Source: Mariannaea sp. PMI_226 (Eukaryota; Ascomycota; Sordariomycetes; Hypocreales; Nectriaceae). Taken from it: 64,000 bases of DNA. Position 1 is the stretch's first letter, and every line of letters starts with the position of its first letter. The notes under the pieces are model-generated. The model worked only from the letters and a program-made list of their open reading frames with translations. It made no database searches and was not told where the DNA came from. Shown in pieces: positions 33,301 to 44,027 of this stretch. The translations under genes were made by a program, and so were the position numbers. The stretch lies in the NCBI GenBank assembly GCA_024336345.1, contig JANFOG010000001.1:3844001-3908000 (forward strand), in the 5' to 3' direction.

Positions 33301-35542
33301 GAACACACACCTGCCCAAAGGGTAGCCGGCAGCCGAAGCATCCCAGCTTCCATCACCCTCGCTTCTGTGCGGATAAGTATCGACACAAATCTCACCGCTC
33401 CAAATCGCGTGAGCTTGCCAGCTGCCAACCAACTTCTATACCAACAGACCCTCGATGTAGCATGATTCCGGACTCTGCCTGTTCTGAATCGCCATTGCAC
33501 CCCAACCCTTTGACGAGGTCGCTAATCTCAGGGCTCTCTTGATGTTTTCATACTTCAATCTCGATATAGCGACCCGCATCATCTATGAACGCTATGGTTC
33601 GAGAACCAGACACAACTCGGCCTCGGTATGAAAGGACACTTCTGCGAGTATTCATTTTCTTCCCCCGTCATTCATGGGGTGGCGGGCTACATAGTATGAT
33701 TGACCTCAAAGCCTTGACAGCCCACTGAGCTGTGCGACTGCTCTACCCGACGGCTATTGGCCATAACTCATGTTTGGCCTCTACAGTGACGTGATATTTG
33801 ACGCCACTAGAAGTGGCTAATAAAGATTGAAATTGCTGCTGGATGAGAGGTTCGCCCTACGCGAATGAGTTGTCTTTAGTTTTCTACATATGGTAGCTGC
33901 TTTTCTCCCCGTCCTCAGCAACCTCCTCAATTGCGGAGCCCTTGGACCGTGATTCGAATGGTTGTGCTAATAGGCAGGCTAAGATTCCTTCAGGGTCACC
34001 TGGCGTCCTGCAATACTTTCCACGAGTCGCAACATGATATGATTTTGACAATCAGTAAGCTTAGCCCAGGTGAGCAACTGCAATACGCCAACAAATGCAC
34101 AATAGTCCACAGTGCAGAATCTCTATATTATTTGCTTCTGCCGTGCGGGGTAGTGATCTGAGCGATTATAACCCTAATTTGCCATATGACACCTCAGTAT
34201 ATTGAGCGCGATCGGTAACTCGGGTAAGATGATATGACAGTCTTGGATAGGCTTGTCACGAGGACAACGGCCTGTTCGTTAATATAATAATAATATACGA
34301 TTGGTCGGGCCTATTTTATTCATGTAATGTAGGCAGTAGAAAAAGAGAGTCAACGGACTAGCTTTCGTATCAATGTACTGCCTAGATCAAGAAAGCTACA
34401 CACTGTATCAAGTAGCAAAAATGCTATTATCCCTCCCACAAGGCGTTCCGTGGATCATGGTCTCATGTATCGATGACATGGCAAGGAGGACTTGGAAGCA
34501 TTCTATTCAACATTGAAATGGCATTGGTAAATATGATCTTAATAGGCACAAAAAGCTCTGTGGCAACCAACAATGATCGGCTGTGAGTTCTTCTGATAAT
34601 CAGAGAACATAGCGAGTATAATAACGAAGAAAGCTGCACCGATTTGGTTCTCTGCTTCCCACAAAGTGATTGATACTGAGAATCTTATAGCTATCCAGCT
34701 ACCCAGCTATCCAGCCATCCATAAGTTTCAGCTAAACGGCAAACCAATGACTGGAAAAACAAAGTTTCGCAAAAAGAAAAATATGTGTTTGAGAACAGAG
34801 ATCGAGCACATCATCAGTAATTCGTTATATGCGAAAACCTCACCCAGAATATCAGCTTTTGCGAAGAAGGTATGGCGGAATTAAATATCTATTTCTATAT
34901 ATATATATTGGCAAGAAACATATAAGCAATATACCGTCCTCATACCTCAGTGAGCACTAGAATAAGACTTGGATTCGGCGAGCCAAATGATGATTCGGGG
35001 TGTCCTCATGTTGAAAACGAGATAACTGAGCGTATTACCTTACCTAGAGTGAGAAAGTTCTACGAGCCGTGATTCGAACAACGGTTCATATTAATATAAG
35101 GCAGTTCAACAGAAGCGAAGGATCAGTAGTAATGGAGGCATATCTGTGAGGTCGCAAACGAGTGCTTGAAGTTCGAGTCTGTTGCCGCGGCCTGAGCTTG
35201 GGGAGTTCCGGGCTGCCATAGCCCGTTTGTCCTGTGTTTGAAAGTAGTTATATGGGATGAATATTATCTACTGCTCATAAATTATTTTTGTGCTCTTCGC
35301 CCGCAGTTCCTTCCTCCTAAGAAACTGCACCTTACACAAACCACAAAACCAGCCATTTCCTGCTTGTTCACCCCCCTGACTCTTCCCCCCAACCAATACA
35401 CCGTGGCTCTCTTTCATTTTACTATTGACCTCTAGGCAGAGGTTGAACAAAACGAGGGTTTATCGTAGGGTCCAAGCTCTTCAACTGGCTGCTTCAATTT
35501 TGGCACCCTCTAGCTCCCATCAACCTACAGGCGATAAGCGGC
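27349..35542. other. 8.2-kb region without a recognisable gene
   Basis: 27349-28900 is GC-rich and purine-biased and probably contains the long leader and promoter of the bHLH gene. The rest alternates ordinary and AT-rich sequence, most AT-rich from about 34200 to 35300. Open frames are short, overlap on several frames, and many start at GTG or TTG. I see no conserved protein motif, rRNA or complete tRNA. Decayed genes or non-coding RNAs are possible but not supported. Confidence 0.5.
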
Positions 35543-37409
35543 ATGTCCTGGCTCAACGCAACTAGTTCTCTCATCTACTATTTTGTTTTGGTCATTTTCT
35601 TTGCATCTGATAGTAATGGCTTTTCTTGGGGCCTTGATCGGCGGAATCATGGTACGTTTGTAAGCTTGCTTGCTGCTAGCCCAGGTGCTAACAGCTGCTT
35701 CCGAAGATGCCAACACTCAACAGCCGTCCTCCGACAACCATCCTTTCTCCCACCCCAATGTCCAACAAGATCGTTTTCACAATATGTTCTCCATGGCTTT
35801 GGATGAACTTCAAGAACTCGAGTCGAAGCCTCTCTGTCATCGAATAGCTGCTCGGCTCTTAGTCAATAACTGCCATCTTCTTGATCATCAAGACGAGGCG
35901 ACGACTCATTTGGACAGTGGTAGAGCGACGAGAGACTTTGTTGACTCCTATGCCGCCAGCCTTGCTATATGTGACCTTGAAAGAGGAAGTTTTGCGATCC
36001 CTTCTAGCTGCTATCAGTTCCGAGAGACTACTCTGGCCGCGCTTCCTGTACCAAAGCACCCACGGCTGCATGTCTCAACACTAGAAATTGACAGTTGCCT
36101 TGAAGGCCTAGCACAATCAGACTCTGCATGGAATACTTGGGTAAGCTATCGTCACAAGGCACTCCGATTCTGCGAGGTTGCCCGGGCAGAAAACGAGAAA
36201 GGTGTGTGTGCCCTACAGCCTGTTGCTATTTTGTCTCATTCTTACCGAGCTCGTTCCAGATCAAAGCATCCATGTCTCCCAGCAGGTCACCAAAATTCTT
36301 GAGAAACTGACAATTCAAGTTGAGGTCGAACTCTGGGAGAAAATGAAATCTTTGAATCGAGTGGTTCAAAGCACCGCCGACTCAGTTGACAATATTGCTG
36401 TCAGAGTCGACCGAGCTGGAGTTGAGTTTGCCAGCGTTATAGCTCGACTACAGCAGGTTACAGAGGTAATAACACGAGGTCCCTGAGTTTCCTTTGCTTC
36501 TAATGAAACCTAGGAATCCAACATCTCTGCTAAAGGAGGACTCGAGACAGCCAAAAATCTGCAACAGATATTGACATTGTTGCTGCGCACGGCAATGGAT
36601 GCTACTGCTGACCTAGTTATATCTCAAGAGACTGCCCTCCAAGCCCTCTCAAAAACTGCAACCGACGATATAGGGTCTTTGACAAGTGCACTACATGCTA
36701 CGCTCATTTCTTCTGCCTCGTTGCAACATCAGATGGTAAAACCGCCTACTCATAAAAGAAAAAAACTCATTCTGATTCAAGGTAGGACGTAGTGCAGATG
36801 AAAACAGAAGACATGCTACTGAAACAAACCAAGATCAAAGAGGTAATGTTTGTAACAACCGGGCAATATTATTTTGCTAACTTACCTCGTCAGGAAATGG
36901 AGAGCCTTGAGGGAATCGCCAATCATTTGCGCTCAAAGTTCAGTCATCACGAAGGTCAGCTAGGCCAAGTACAGCAGCAGGCAGAGCAGATTTTGGTTAC
37001 TCTCGAAGTCGCAACTGCATCTGTTGAAAGTCTCAGAAACTCGTTATTCAGTGGTCTCAACTTGTCTGCTGTATGGCCTTACATCGTCTGTCCCATAGCA
37101 TCCCTCGTCATGGGTTCTTATCGACTAGAGCCATCAATCACACGTAATCTTTGGCTTGTTGGCATTGGTGCGTCTGGCATTTATATTTCTCCATATATAT
37201 ACTAATTATTTTTCCATTTAGGCGAAATTGCAGGTTTTGTCCTCTCAACCGCAAGCTATTATGCTGCGACATTTTCCGCCACGATTTCGAAAGAATGGCC
37301 ATGGCATAGCATCCTGAATACGTCCTTCGAAGCTGGTTCATTTCCAAACCAGTATTTCAACCATGCTGGCGACAACCATCTTTCACGAGATTTACGCATT
37401 TCTTACTAG
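35543..37409 (+). CDS. KAR5: Nuclear fusion protein KAR5/Tht1 family
   Basis: Seven exons: 35543-35651, 35707-36201, 36260-36465, 36514-36735, 36786-36842, 36894-37167 and 37222-37409 (516 aa). KAR5/Tht1/Brambleberry proteins sit in the nuclear envelope and drive fusion of parental nuclei in mating. A signal peptide is visible ([16 protein letters not shown]). It is followed by the Cys-containing luminal domain ([46 protein letters not shown]), a long helical region with heptad-like spacing, and two C-terminal hydrophobic helices ([18 protein letters not shown] and [21 protein letters not shown]). The first intron could also end at 35694 (four residues more). The 51-nt fifth intron is stop-free and a multiple of three, but has a strong GCTAAC branch site. 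Family identity rests on overall architecture and the Cys blocks. Confidence 0.82.
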
Positions 37410-37905
37410 GGAGATATTCGGGACAAAGGCATTTTGATGGCAGCACCTGCTCATGGGACGGTTTAGAGGCGTTATTTTATTATTTTGTTACTCCTGGGAC
37501 TGCTAAGGTATTCGGGAATGGGCGACGAGATTTGCAATTCCAAAACTCCAATATATGTGGGCGAGCGTGAGAAGCAAAAAAAGAAATCACTCTTGACTCT
37601 TGATACCAAGGGTCTATGAGTTACAGGGACTTTGCTAGGCGTACATCCATGAAGTTACCTGGTCAAATTGACCATCAACATGCAGAAAACGGGTTTTTGA
37701 AAGGTCAGGTGAAATAAATCATCAATCAGTTGACTTGGGGCAATGTAGATAGGCAAATTATCTTATATCGTAATTCAACGTTGTGACCCATCTGACGAGT
37801 AGAAAATCTGTATCAATAAACTCTAGAATTGACGGAAGCAAGTAGGCCGACATTCATAATAATACCACTGTCTCATGACGTGGTAAGGAGCCATTGAAGG
37901 AAGTT
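37410..37905. other. Convergent 3' flanks of KAR5 and RAP1
   Basis: No gene or repeat is seen. Confidence 0.6.
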
Positions 37906-40444
37906 CTACCCCCTCCAATTATGCTGTTCAGTCGCACCCTGTGCTTCGAGAAATGTTTTCCTGAGCTCCATGCCTTCTTCTCCGTGTTTGTAAACAAGGC
38001 GTTTCAAGGCTTTGCGTGCTTTGCGATATTTTTGTTTTTCAAGTTCGCCGACGGGTTCCTGACGAAGATCGACGGCGTTGAGCCGAATGAGTTCATCGTC
38101 GTCGCGGTCGGTCCAGATACCCTCGTGGTGGGAAGGGATCTCTTCTCCCTTTTGGAGTTTTCCCATGACGAGCTCCGCGAGGCTGCCGGGGGTAAGAGTT
38201 GTGCGAGTTAGGCCTTCGATGACTATGGGTCGGGGGAAGCCGAGGGATTCGTAGTGCTTGATCCATTGGTCGATGTCGCGCTGATTGGAGTCGGTGGGCG
38301 TGGGTTGGGCGGAGATGCGAGTTTTGGCGGATGAAGTCGGGTCTGCGGGCTGGGATAGGGGCTGGGAATCAATAGTGAAGGACCTCGGAAGTGAGCGTCG
38401 TGGAGCTTTCTGGCCCTTGTTGGTGGTGGAAGCAGTTGCAGGTTTTGACGCTGCTGGTTGTGTTGAGCCACTCTCTCGGTGGTGGTTTGAAGAGGCAAGC
38501 CCTACTTCTTGCACAGGATGCGTGAGATTTCGTCTAGACGTACTCGGGTTCTTTTGTTGTCGAGCTTTGCTCAGGGTAAAAGGAACAGGAGTGGAATTTG
38601 AGATTTCAGTATGAAGTTGCTGAGAGGGCGTGATACCAGTTGGGTTATCTCCTGTACCAAGTAGAGGAGATGGTTGTGGGGTGTGTCTTGGAGGTGATAG
38701 TTGGGTATCGAGAACATGAGTCGATTCCGCTGGGCGGTGACCTTCCTGGTCATCATCTTCCTCTCCTTCTTCTTCTCCACCCAAAGACTCGTCCTCAACG
38801 GGAGGCAGAGGTGGTAGGTGCTGCGAGGCTTCACTTGCATCCACATAATCTTGACGCATGAGGCTCTTCCGAATACTTGGGGACAAGTATTGTGTAGAAG
38901 GTGTTCTTCTACCTCCACGGTCCATATCGGGAGTAGAAGGTATCTCCGCCTTTTTACCAAACCGAGATCGTTTTCTCATGGGCCCAGATGATACCAGTGG
39001 CACTTGGTCTATGGTCCGCTTGACCCTGACTGGTGGTGACGACCGCACATAGCTCGGCTGAGACCTGTGTGGAGACTGTCGGGATGGTGATTCCTCCTCC
39101 CATTGTCCTTCCTGTAACTTAGTTGCCTCTGGTTCATTCCAGAATGGATCAGAGGGTGCCACAGTGGCGGGTTGCGGTTCTTCCAGCCCAGCTTCCATCG
39201 CGAAATTGGCGTCCATCTCACCCTCGAGCCTGTCATCATTCCCATCATTAAAATCTGCCATGGCTTCTTCGAAGTTGGCTAGATGCGTCTCGTAACATTG
39301 GCACACCTGTCCCGCAGTGGCCTCGTCATCAGGGTCAAATCCAAGGAAATCGGCAACCTTTGCCCAGTCTAACTCATCAAGGCCCTGTGAATCTTCGGCC
39401 TGCACCGTCTGAACAGCAACATAGAGGTCAAAGAGATCGATTTCAACTTCATCGATCCTTGGTCTCAGATTGATTTCATCACCAGTTGCTGCAATGTACT
39501 CTTTCAAATCACCATAAAAGATCATCTTGGCAGACTCAGTAGGGTCGACGGAGTCAGTGCCTCCATCTTCACTCAAAGGTTTGCCTTGGCTTCGACCTTC
39601 AGTAGAAGCTTGCGCCTTTTTATGATCGATGTTCCTGACTGGCCTTGTGCCCGGCTCAGGAGCGTTTTGGCGAGGCGAGCTTGGTTCAACCTCCGGAGCA
39701 ATATTATTCTCCACAGAGACCAGCCGGCTGTTCTCTTCTTGTTCTTGTGCTTGCTTCCCTAATGGCGGTGGAACTTGCTTTTGGGGGCTGCTGGATAGCT
39801 GCTCTGGTGCCGAGTCGGCCAGCTGTTGGAGTTTGGGCATCGGGAGCAGTTGCAGGCTCTTCACAAAGCGGTTTCTCCATGATTGCCAGGGGTGTCGAGG
39901 ATTCTGAAACTGTTAGTATCACACAGGTCCTCTCCATAGGCTCAAAGATACCTACTATTGCTTCGAACTCTTGGAAAATCTTGTTTCCCGTCCTGTTTGG
40001 GTGAGCTAGCACCCACTTGGCCAAGGCTGCGTCTTCTGCTGCAGTGAATGCCGTGCGAGTTCCTTTGGTAGCGCCGCCTCCGCCTGCTGGTCTGGGTAGA
40101 GTTGGGTCTAGGCCAATGAGATAACGGTCTTTAATCTGGATATAGCCATTCTTGATAGAGTCTTCGATAAACCTCCAGGAGTAGGAACCTGACGGCGCAG
40201 ATTTGGCTTTAGCGTGATCAGCAATGAGAATGTCCGCTCGCTTTTCTAATGGTACAAGTATGCCACCATTCGCCTGGAGATCGTTAGAAACAAGAATCTC
40301 CTCTTGAGAAGGTCATTGATATACCCTGATCTGGTCCTCAAGAGTCTTCCTCATTGGCACTCTTTGCGATAGCCAAAAGTGAATACCCTTGAAAATGTCC
40401 CCGCCTTCGGTGCTCTCGACACCATCGTATGTCACCGCCCCCAT
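37906..40444 (-). CDS. RAP1: Telomere protein RAP1 with BRCT, Myb, ARID-like and C-terminal domains
   Basis: Exons 40325-40444, 39956-40273 and 37906-39903 encode 811 aa. A BRCT domain opens the protein (FKGIHFWLSQRVPMRKTLEDQI, then ANGGILVPLEKRADILIADH). The Rap1 Myb domain follows (RTAFTAAEDAALAKWVLAHP..TGNKIFQEFEA and HPWQSWRNRFVKSL, about 105-165, split by intron 2). Residues about 270-362 align by eye with an ARID fold (FYGDLKEYIAATG, DLFDLYVAVQTV, WAKVADFLGF, CYETHLANFE). A long disordered acidic part is followed by the Rap1 C-terminal module (GIWTDRDDDELI, YKHGEEGMELRKTFLEAQ). Rap1 is part of the telomere-capping complex; in many fungi it is recruited by a TRF-like partner. I start at the ATG at 40444; the frame is open further upstream but without an ATG. 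Confidence 0.9.
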
Positions 40445-41103
40445 TTTGTCGGGCGCAGAACTACTGCTTCCAAGGGCACTGGTATCGTCATTAAGAGTCG
40501 CGTCGGCGGTCTTGGGGTGGCTTCTAGCAAGCAGGTATGTTGGATCCGGGAAAATCCGTGTCGTCGATAAATCGCCTTCGAGATCAATAACCCCGATGAT
40601 TGGATGAACACTCGTCACATCAGCAAATAAGAACGAGGCTCAGGCAGTCTTGAATCTGATTTGCCCCTCATTGTCTTTGTGACCCGAATTGCAAGAAATG
40701 TAGCTGGACGCGTGACATCGCGCATCGCGCAATCACGTGTAGTAGCTAATGAGACACTACGTCACCATATTGGTTTATCGGTGCATTGATGTCCGCCTAT
40801 AAGCATGTCCAACTTGCCTCTCCAGGCTGATGAGTTGCTTACGGGGCTCAAAGCCACAAAGGCGTCTACGTCTGTATACGCCTGCAGCCTTGCTGTAAGA
40901 GTGGGCTACGTGCTTTTGTTGGTTGATTTGTTGTTCCTGGACTTTTCTCGCGTCTTTCTAGGCCATGGAAATCTAATAGGGAGGTTTATTCCATTTCTTG
41001 CTAACAGTTCATCCCAACCTGGTTCGTGCCAGTGGGAAATTTCCACCCTTCACACTCTACAGTTGCGTTGCTGGCGCATTAGTCTTCTGGGTGAACCTCA
41101 ATC
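40445..41103. other. Divergent promoter region of RAP1 and SWF1
   Basis: It contains the upstream open stretch of the RAP1 frame and a possible 54-codon spliced small ORF (40805-40894 joined to 41008-41082), which I treat as unproven. Nothing else is seen. Confidence 0.55.
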
Positions 41104-42481
41104 ATGATGTCTCTCAAAGCCGCCGTTTTCCTAATCCTATTCATCTCATTTATGGTCTTTGTGGCATTTTTTGGAAGATTGCCTGCACTAAGGTACGTGC
41201 CAATAGATCTGTGCTGTCGGTGTGTTACACGAGTCTTGAGCGCTAACTGGTCTACTCTAAGACATACTCCAATCGCAACGCTTCACAAACTGATATGGGT
41301 TCATATTCCCAATGCAGTGCTATCTATAGACCAGTTCCTCACAGGTGGGAGGGTGTCAAGATATTTAAAGAGGTTTGGTAATTACCTTTTGCATGACAGA
41401 CATTGGGTTGTGGTGGTAAGTCAAGATGCCGGGAGCTGAGCAAAACTCCCCTCCAGGCCGAACCCTGGCTAGGATGTAGGTCTGACATTCGTAGGGATTC
41501 TTTCTTCTGATACTTGTCGTGTCTGAGTACATGTATCTCCCTGATATTTGGCCGGTAATAGGTGGCTTCACCAAATTCACCGTCGTCATCACCGTCGCCA
41601 TGCCATACACCTTTCTATACTTGGCATGCGCAAGTGATCCTGGCTACATTACACCCGAAAATGTCAAATACCACCTCTCTCTATACCCTTATGACCATGC
41701 CCTTTTCCGTCCTGGAAAAGAGTGCCGGACATGTCGTACTCTCAAGCCTGCCCGCTCTAAGCATTGCAGTATTTGCAAGCGTTGCGTCGCCAAGTCAGAT
41801 CACCACTGCATTTTTATCAACTCTTGTGTCGGCTACGGAAACCAACATTGGTTTCTACTCTTGCTCCTTTCTACGTCCATTGTTTGTACATACGGTGGCC
41901 TGCTGGGGCTATTCACCCTTACTGATCGTATTACGGAACGGGCGCCCACGTGGTCGATATGGCCGCCAAAGGGCATGAGCATGGATCGCTATCTCGCTGT
42001 TTGGGGTTGGGCCATTCAAGCCAACGTGAACATTGGTGCCATCACTCTTCTCGCGCTCCTAACCTCGCCGCTAGTCTGGGGCCTGCTCATCTATTCACTT
42101 TATCTTGTGTACTGCGGCACCACGACCAATGAGACTCTCAAGTGGTCTGATTTGAAGGAAGACATGCAAGATGGCTACGCTTTCTCCCGTCCAATAACCT
42201 CAAACTCGCCCAAAAATTCCTCCATCGAACCGCATTGCCAGCGCTGGCCTGTCGAGCCTGAGCAAGTTTTGGTGACGACGACGGACGGGCAGCCGCCTCG
42301 GACGAATGGCCGCACACCAGGAGATCGACATTGGGAGAAGGTGTGGAATTTGAAAGAGGTGGAAAATCTGTACGATATGGGTTTTTGGGATAACCTTGCC
42401 GATATCTTTATCCGCGATTACAATTTTGGCCAAAGTAAAGCCTCTGAACCTGTTGTCGAGCGGCGACGTCGGCTACGATGA
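41104..42481 (+). CDS. SWF1: DHHC palmitoyltransferase, Swf1 type
   Basis: Exons 41104-41192, 41262-41415 and 41495-42481 encode 409 aa. The zinc-binding Cys-rich domain is complete: CRTCRTLKPARSKHCSICKRCVAKSDHHC (about 158-186), with the catalytic DHHC at 183-186, followed by NSCVGYGNQHWF. One N-terminal hydrophobic segment starts almost at the first Met, two lie before the DHHC block (FFLLILVVSEYMYL, VVITVAMPYTFLYLA) and two after it. Swf1 works in the endoplasmic reticulum and palmitoylates cysteines next to transmembrane segments, for example of SNAREs. The C-terminus after the last membrane span carries the conserved WSDLKEDMQDG and YDMGFWDNLADIF. A second ATG at 41107 is equally usable. 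The gene converges on AHA1. Confidence 0.93.
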
Positions 42482-42940
42482 TTTAGACTTTGTGGACAGC
42501 TCAAGATTATGTGTTTGGCTATAATAGAATAGCGCAGATTAGATTATTGTATTTTTTTTTATTTCTCTTTGTTGCACAAAACCTCCCAAGTTCGTATGAT
42601 GTTCATCGAGATTTGGTGACATATTTGGTTACGTCCAAGGAAACTCTCTCGTTGTTCGTGATTCAATTCATTCATGGTCTTCATATCTGCACGCTGATAT
42701 GCCTACTTCTGGTTGCTGAAGACGTTTTGTGTCCTCCACCCGCCGCCGTGGTAGTGATATCGGACCCCTCATACTACCCTCAAGTAGAGCGTGTTGATTT
42801 TGCAAGCCTACTCCACCTCCATTTCCCAACACCGCAACTTCTTATTTCCTTTCCGACAAGGTGGATTACAAAATGGTACCGAAGCTAATTAGAACAGGTT
42901 AGTGAGGAACCGTACAAGTAATAGGGCAGGTGACCAAGAT
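42482..42940. other. Convergent 3' flanks of SWF1 and AHA1
   Basis: T-rich after SWF1. An open frame at 42490-42888 has no recognisable content. No gene is seen. Confidence 0.6.
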
Positions 42941-44027
42941 TTACCCAAAAGTTCTCTTGATGCTCTTCACGTAATACTCGAGCCAGTTGCGCTTGGTGAC
43001 ATCCTCCTGGCCGACGGGAACGCCGTCCCAAGTAACACGCATGACGGTGACATGGTCCACGTCGTTCTGATCAAACTCAATTTGGAGCTTAGAGTAGTGA
43101 CCAGCAGGCCACTGGGCCAAGCGCCAGCTCTGAACGATTTTGGTGGGAGATTCGAGCTCAAGGTACTCGCCGGAGACATTTCCGTCGAACAACTCAAACT
43201 TTCCGCCCTTCTTGGCACCCTCGAAAACCCTTGGGGGAGCGCGAGTGAAAGCAGCTAGTCTTTGGGGGTCGACGAAGGTCTGGAACATTTCCTCGGCAGT
43301 GGTACGGAACTCTTCATTATCGGTAACAGTGACGGTGTTCACGGTGCCGACAGTGGTGGTCTGGGCAGTAGGAGCGGAAGTAGGCTTTTCAGTGGATGCT
43401 TTCTGAGCCATGGTTCTGGGGGTCGAGAAGCCACTGGAAGGGTTGGAACCAGGTGCGTGCTGGATATCCTTGCCATGCTCAGCAATGAGAGCCGGAGCAA
43501 GCTGCTGGAAGCGCTGGCGCAATTGGGGCACAAGCTTGGACTTGACGAGATCCTTAACGGGTTGCTTGCCCTTAGAATCGGCAAAAATATCTACGTCAAA
43601 CTACGAGGCACTTAGCTATATTCTACGACAAAACACCGAAGGTACAAGGGCGAATGGAGCTTCACGTACCACATACTCATCCTCTTCGGTGTCATGGGCA
43701 ATCTCGGGCACAGTGATGGTGCCAGAGACGTCCTCTTCACCAGGGGCAGAACCTATGGAACAGGTAAGCTCCCGGAGACGATTTCACCGCGCGGCATTCC
43801 TTACCAGAGTACTCGAGGACGAGCTTCACATCAAAGATGGTAATGACCTTGCCCTTACGCTGGCTCACGTCGACATCACCATCCATGCTCTGAACCTTGC
43901 TAATCTTTGCCTTGACGTCGCCGTTTTCGGCCTCAACGGTAGCCAAATTGTCGACAAACCACTGCTTGGCCCAAGGAGACACATCCTTATTGACCCAGTG
44001 CCAGTTGTTAGGGTTGTGAAGAACCAT
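42941..44027 (-). CDS. AHA1: Activator of Hsp90 ATPase Aha1
   Basis: Exons 43805-44027, 43670-43752 and 42941-43600 encode 321 aa. The N-domain begins MVLHNPNNWHWVNKDVSPWAK, the family signature, and binds the middle segment of Hsp90 (residues 1 to about 160, with FDVKLVLEYSG and ITVPEIAHD). A Thr/Ala-rich linker (about 180-205) leads to the AHSA1 C-domain (FVDPQRLAAFTRAPPRVFEGAKKGGKFELFDGNVSGEYLEL and VQSWRLAQWPAGHYSKL). Aha1 speeds the Hsp90 ATPase and so the maturation of kinases and receptors. A possible leader intron upstream is suggested by a GTAAGT at 44336-44331 and an acceptor with a CTAAC branch near 44100 (weak). The upstream 44390-44500 stretch is strongly pyrimidine-rich in the sense direction, as in many fungal core promoters. 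Confidence 0.95.

Noticed and set aside
35040..35100. tRNA-like box-B word (GATTCGAAC) on the minus strand
   Set aside because: The T-stem does not pair over five bases and no D arm or anticodon arm of the right spacing follows.
40445..40618. RAP1 upstream extension
   Set aside because: Open frame without any ATG; the BRCT domain begins soon after the ATG at 40444. A spliced upstream exon is not excluded.
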